A stretch of 64,000 nt of DNA, from positions 37,027 through 101,026 of the forward strand of contig NZ_CAKZGO010000016.1 in the NCBI RefSeq assembly GCF_936916975.1, written 5' to 3'. Below are positions 61,536 through 64,000 of this stretch, one piece after another (position 1 is the first letter of the stretch; the number at the start of each line of letters is the position of its first letter). Position numbers and translations under genes: made by a program. The notes beneath the pieces were generated by a model. The model had not been told where the DNA came from. It worked only from the letters and a program-made list of their open reading frames with translations, and searched no databases. The stretch is from an uncultured Dongia sp. GTDB taxonomy: Bacteria > Pseudomonadota > Alphaproteobacteria > Dongiales > Dongiaceae.

Positions 61536-62990
61536 ATGCTGGATGTTATTAATAAAAGAAAGCCTGCGATGATCGCCGAGTTGCCAACGCGCCTTCCAAA
61601 TAGAATCCTGTATCTGCCTATGGAGATCGCGTCCCGGGAGCTCGATTCGCGGCTGCTTATTGCCGTCTTGGCGATGAAGCGCGGGTTCGAGGTGGTGCTG
61701 GGCCAGAAATGGCTGATCGAGCGCAATATCGAAGCCATGCCGGCGGGTTTTTATCTCTCGAAGACGCTGACCCAGCGCGATGCCCGCGTGATGACGAAGG
61801 CGCGCAAATGCGGCTACCTAATGGCGGCGATCGAAGAGGAGCTCCCCGGCATTGTCGCAGCGCCCGACGAGTTGCGTTGGGTCTCGGAAGAGGCCGTTGC
61901 CACGACCGACCTGATTTTTGTCAGCGGGTCGCATAACACCAGTTCAATGCGTGTACGCTTTCCCAAGGCTGCAAGCCATATTCGTGCCGTCCTCAATCCG
62001 CGTTGGGACATGCTGCGACCGCAGCTGCGGGATTGTTACAGCGACCAAGCTGCAGAAATCAGGAAGAAGTACGGTCCTTTCATTCTGATCAACAGCAATC
62101 TCGGCCTGACAAATTCCGAAAAAGGTACGGCCGACGAGCTTATTCGCGATCAGGTGCGGCTCGGCAAGCTCAGCATGGATAATCGATCTCATGTCGAGTT
62201 CATCAACCAGGGCAAAACCATGGAGGCTGCGAACCGCGTTGCCCTTCACGAACTTATGCGGCGCCTGCCGGAGCGATATCCGCAGTACCGGATCGTTCTG
62301 CGGCCTCATCCGAGTGAGCGGCTTGATACGTGGATCAACGAGCTTGCCGGCAACGACCGGGTCTCTGTCGTGCGTGATGGTGCTGCAGCGCCCTGGATTC
62401 TTGCCGCTGAGATGCTGCTGCACACCAACTGTACCACTGGCGTCGAGGCGATTGGACTGGACAAGCCGGCCATTTGCTTGGTGACGATCGATGCCGATAT
62501 CAACACGCGTTATCTCGCGAACCGGGTCAATCCGGTGGCGAGATCCGTTGACGAAGTTCTCGACCTTGTTGCCGTAGCGGCGACCAAGGGATGTGACGCC
62601 CTTTACTCCCCGGAAATGTACCGCATGTTTCGCGAGTCGATGTCATTCGAGGATGATCACCTGGGTGCCGACTTCATTCTGGATAGATTCGAAGAACTGA
62701 GCGTCGGCAAGCCACATGCGGTTGTCGGCGGCTCGCTCTGCAGCAGATGGCGGCCCGGCCGCAGATATGTCTGGGACATCGACGACAAGAACGTTCGCGC
62801 GACGTTGTTTCCGGAACTGGATCACGCGGAAATCGAGAAACGAATTCGGAAGCTATGTCTGGCGCTGGATATTTCCCTGGTGCCCCTGGTCCAGGATTGC
62901 GGGTCTAATGTCGTGCTGATCGGCGAGCGGCGCCTCAGCCTTTTCAGCCGGCTCCGGCGCAAGTTCACCTGGAAGCGGAAGTTCTCCTAG
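61536..62990 (+). CDS. Surface carbohydrate biosynthesis protein (GT-B-like)
   Basis: 484 residues. The pattern of LPNRILYLPMEIASRELDSRLLIA at the N-terminus, with YRIVLRPHPSERLDTWI, an HTNCTTGVEAIGLDKPAIC nucleotide-sugar-like motif and a C-terminal variable region, matches the 'surface carbohydrate biosynthesis protein' group found in capsule and flagellin-sugar loci. It is probably a glycosyltransferase or kinase-like enzyme; the reaction is not known. An alternative start at 61569 would be equally consistent. It is on the strand opposite to the pse genes. Confidence 0.78.
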   Translation: MLDVINKRKPAMIAELPTRLPNRILYLPMEIASRELDSRLLIAVLAMKRGFEVVLGQKWLIERNIEAMPAGFYLSKTLTQRDARVMTKARKCGYLMAAIEEELPGIVAAPDELRWVSEEAVATTDLIFVSGSHNTSSMRVRFPKAASHIRAVLNPRWDMLRPQLRDCYSDQAAEIRKKYGPFILINSNLGLTNSEKGTADELIRDQVRLGKLSMDNRSHVEFINQGKTMEAANRVALHELMRRLPERYPQYRIVLRPHPSERLDTWINELAGNDRVSVVRDGAAAPWILAAEMLLHTNCTTGVEAIGLDKPAICLVTIDADINTRYLANRVNPVARSVDEVLDLVAVAATKGCDALYSPEMYRMFRESMSFEDDHLGADFILDRFEELSVGKPHAVVGGSLCSRWRPGRRYVWDIDDKNVRATLFPELDHAEIEKRIRKLCLALDISLVPLVQDCGSNVVLIGERRLSLFSRLRRKFTWKRKFS

Positions 62991-63019
62991 CGGGCAGCCA
63001 TGGGCCGTTTGCTGCCATG

Positions 63020-63607
63020 CTAGGAGCGCAGAGCTTCCAGATCGCTCGGGCGTGCAAGGTAGCTGTGACCGCGATCGACGAGCTTCTTGATGATGGCAAA
63101 GCGCCGGTCGAGCCATTCCTGGCGGAGCAAGCCCAGGCAGCTTACATCGAAATACCGATTGTCCTTGAAGATGTGCTCACGCAGGACGCCTTCGACCACG
63201 AAGCCATATTTGACATGCTGACGAACGCCGCGTTCGTTATCGGTCAAGACCTCGCAGCAGAGGTTATGGAAGCCCAAATCGAGGAAGACGTGGTCCAGCA
63301 GCAGAACTTCGACGAAGGCACCGGTACCGACACCGCGCTCCACCATTTCACCGATATAGATCGCCCAGTAGCAACGGCCGTTCTCGGGTGAAATGTCGTA
63401 GATATTTACCAGCCCAATGTCGATGTCATTGCGCTTGATGATCCAATATTTCCGGGTCTTGTTGGTGATGGCCGAGGCAAACCAGGCGTCGTGTTCTTCC
63501 TGAGAAATCTCGTGGTCGGTGTGCATGTTCTTGGCAATCTCGGGAAGATTGCGCCACCGAAACAATTTCTCTGAATCGCCGGGCTCCACGGGTCGCAGGG
63601 TTATCAT
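63020..63607 (-). CDS. pseH: PseH-like N-acetyltransferase
   Basis: 195 residues. GNAT fold: ITLRPVEPGDSEKLFRWRNLPEIAKNMHTDHEIS, GLVNIYDISPENGRCYWAIYIGE and the acetyl-CoA loop RGVGTGAF, then DNERGVRQHVKYGFVVEGVLREHIF. This organisation is typical of PseH, which acetylates the 4-amino group of UDP-4-amino-4,6-dideoxy-altrosamine in pseudaminic acid synthesis. A second acetyltransferase domain exists in the fusion gene, so one of the two may use another sugar. Confidence 0.87.
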   Translation of the reverse strand: MITLRPVEPGDSEKLFRWRNLPEIAKNMHTDHEISQEEHDAWFASAITNKTRKYWIIKRNDIDIGLVNIYDISPENGRCYWAIYIGEMVERGVGTGAFVEVLLLDHVFLDLGFHNLCCEVLTDNERGVRQHVKYGFVVEGVLREHIFKDNRYFDVSCLGLLRQEWLDRRFAIIKKLVDRGHSYLARPSDLEALRS

Positions 63608-63905
63608 ATCTCGTACCGTTTCTCGTTCGACGCCAACCAGTGATCGACTTACCGCCCCATCGCTAACAATAGGGTCGGATAATGGCCATCCAGCTAGTCC
63701 ATTGGAGGATACAAATTCGCCCGCCCGCCCGTCGGTTTATGGATGGTTACGCCGATAAATGCCACCGAATTCAGCGGGTTGGATGGGATGCCGTCCCAAG
63801 AATCCCGCCGGCCTCGATGTGCAATTGTCTTCTCGATCAACCTCCAAGGCCGTCGGCCAGCCGACTTCATACGATATTATAGGATACCTAGCCTATTCCG
63901 CCATT
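63608..63905. other. Intergenic region of about 300 bases, no gene seen
   Basis: This lies between pseH and the truncated pseB-like gene, both on the minus strand. It has lower GC than average in places but no open frame with a ribosome site. A GCCGATAA sequence at 63751 was considered and rejected as a promoter (see rejected list). Confidence 0.35.
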
Positions 63906-64000
63906 TCAGATCATCTTTGTGAAAGAATTGGCATCGAGCCATTGAGTGTTGATGTCGCTGGCGAAGCGGAAGCCGTCGGCGACTTTGGCGGCGCCGTCTT
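63906..64000 (-). CDS. pseB: UDP-GlcNAc 4,6-dehydratase (PseB-like), C-terminal end only
   Basis: Only the last 31 codons are inside the window, reading DGAAKVADGFRFASDINTQW... and ending KMI before a TGA stop (63906-63908). The pattern D-F/G-F-x-Y/F-x-S-D-x-N-x-x-W-L is the usual C-terminus of PseB, the first enzyme of pseudaminic acid synthesis. The rest lies beyond the right edge. The identification rests on this short match and on pse neighbours. Confidence 0.6.
   Translation of the reverse strand, partial: DGAAKVADGFRFASDINTQWLDANSFTKMI

Noticed and set aside
63751..63758. GCCGATAA, resembling a sigma-28 -10 element on the plus strand
   Set aside because: No TAAAGTTT-like -35 lies 11 bases upstream, and the only downstream gene is on the opposite strand.

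Overview
The window looks like chromosomal DNA from a free-living, flagellated alphaproteobacterium, probably Rhodospirillales-like. It is GC-rich and densely coding, with many GTGA/ATGA start-stop overlaps. Typical alphaproteobacterial markers are SAM-II riboswitches, a DUF1491 protein, Bpt leucyltransferase, a TauR/MocR-type regulator with Xsc, and many ABC/TRAP solute transporters. No tRNA, rRNA, CRISPR array, integrase or transposase was found.

Layout. 1-9.8 kb: the 5' part of an enolase-superfamily gene, then a polyamine-type ABC transporter (binding protein, ATPase, two permeases), a MocR regulator and sulfoacetaldehyde acetyltransferase (xsc), facing a TauE-type anion exporter; this is probably an organosulfonate uptake and degradation locus. 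9.9-12.4 kb: an ECF sigma factor, a membrane anti-sigma factor and a secreted subtilase in one operon. 12.7-16.4 kb: CorA, then pspF divergent from a sigma-54 driven psp operon. 16.4-25.4 kb: DUF1491, a TPP enzyme, an amidase, an ABC transporter operon whose ATPase has lost every catalytic motif, YajQ, a GNAT enzyme and a MATE pump. 25.7-34.4 kb: a GGDEF/EAL protein and a polyamine block (potFGHI, a second lipoprotein PotF, N-carbamoylputrescine amidase). 34.7-40.2 kb: TRAP transporter genes with two paralogous binding proteins. 40.3-46.1 kb: bpt, an RDD protein, motA/motB and a penicillin-acylase-family enzyme. 46.2-52.5 kb: a CoA-transferase, an ornithine-type decarboxylase, two alpha/beta hydrolases, a class D beta-lactamase and hemB. 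52.6-54.7 kb: metY and an OsmC-like gene behind a leader with two tandem SAM-II aptamers and an intrinsic terminator between them. 54.8-56.4 kb: a hydroxyisobutyryl-CoA hydrolase-like gene and a MarR regulator. 56.4-64 kb: nonulosonic (pseudaminic-type) acid biosynthesis, including a three-domain cytidylyltransferase-PseG-acetyltransferase fusion.

The most notable items are: (a) the tandem SAM-II leader with an internal terminator; (b) an intact, frame-preserved ABC ATPase in which P-loop, Q-loop, signature, Walker B and H-loop are all substituted, co-transcribed with two permeases and an amidase but no binding protein; (c) an anti-sigma factor whose periplasmic domain resembles a subtilase propeptide, encoded next to a subtilase; (d) the sugar-pathway triple fusion beside a divergent SHMT-like enzyme. 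Functions are inferred from motifs and context by eye; no database search was possible.
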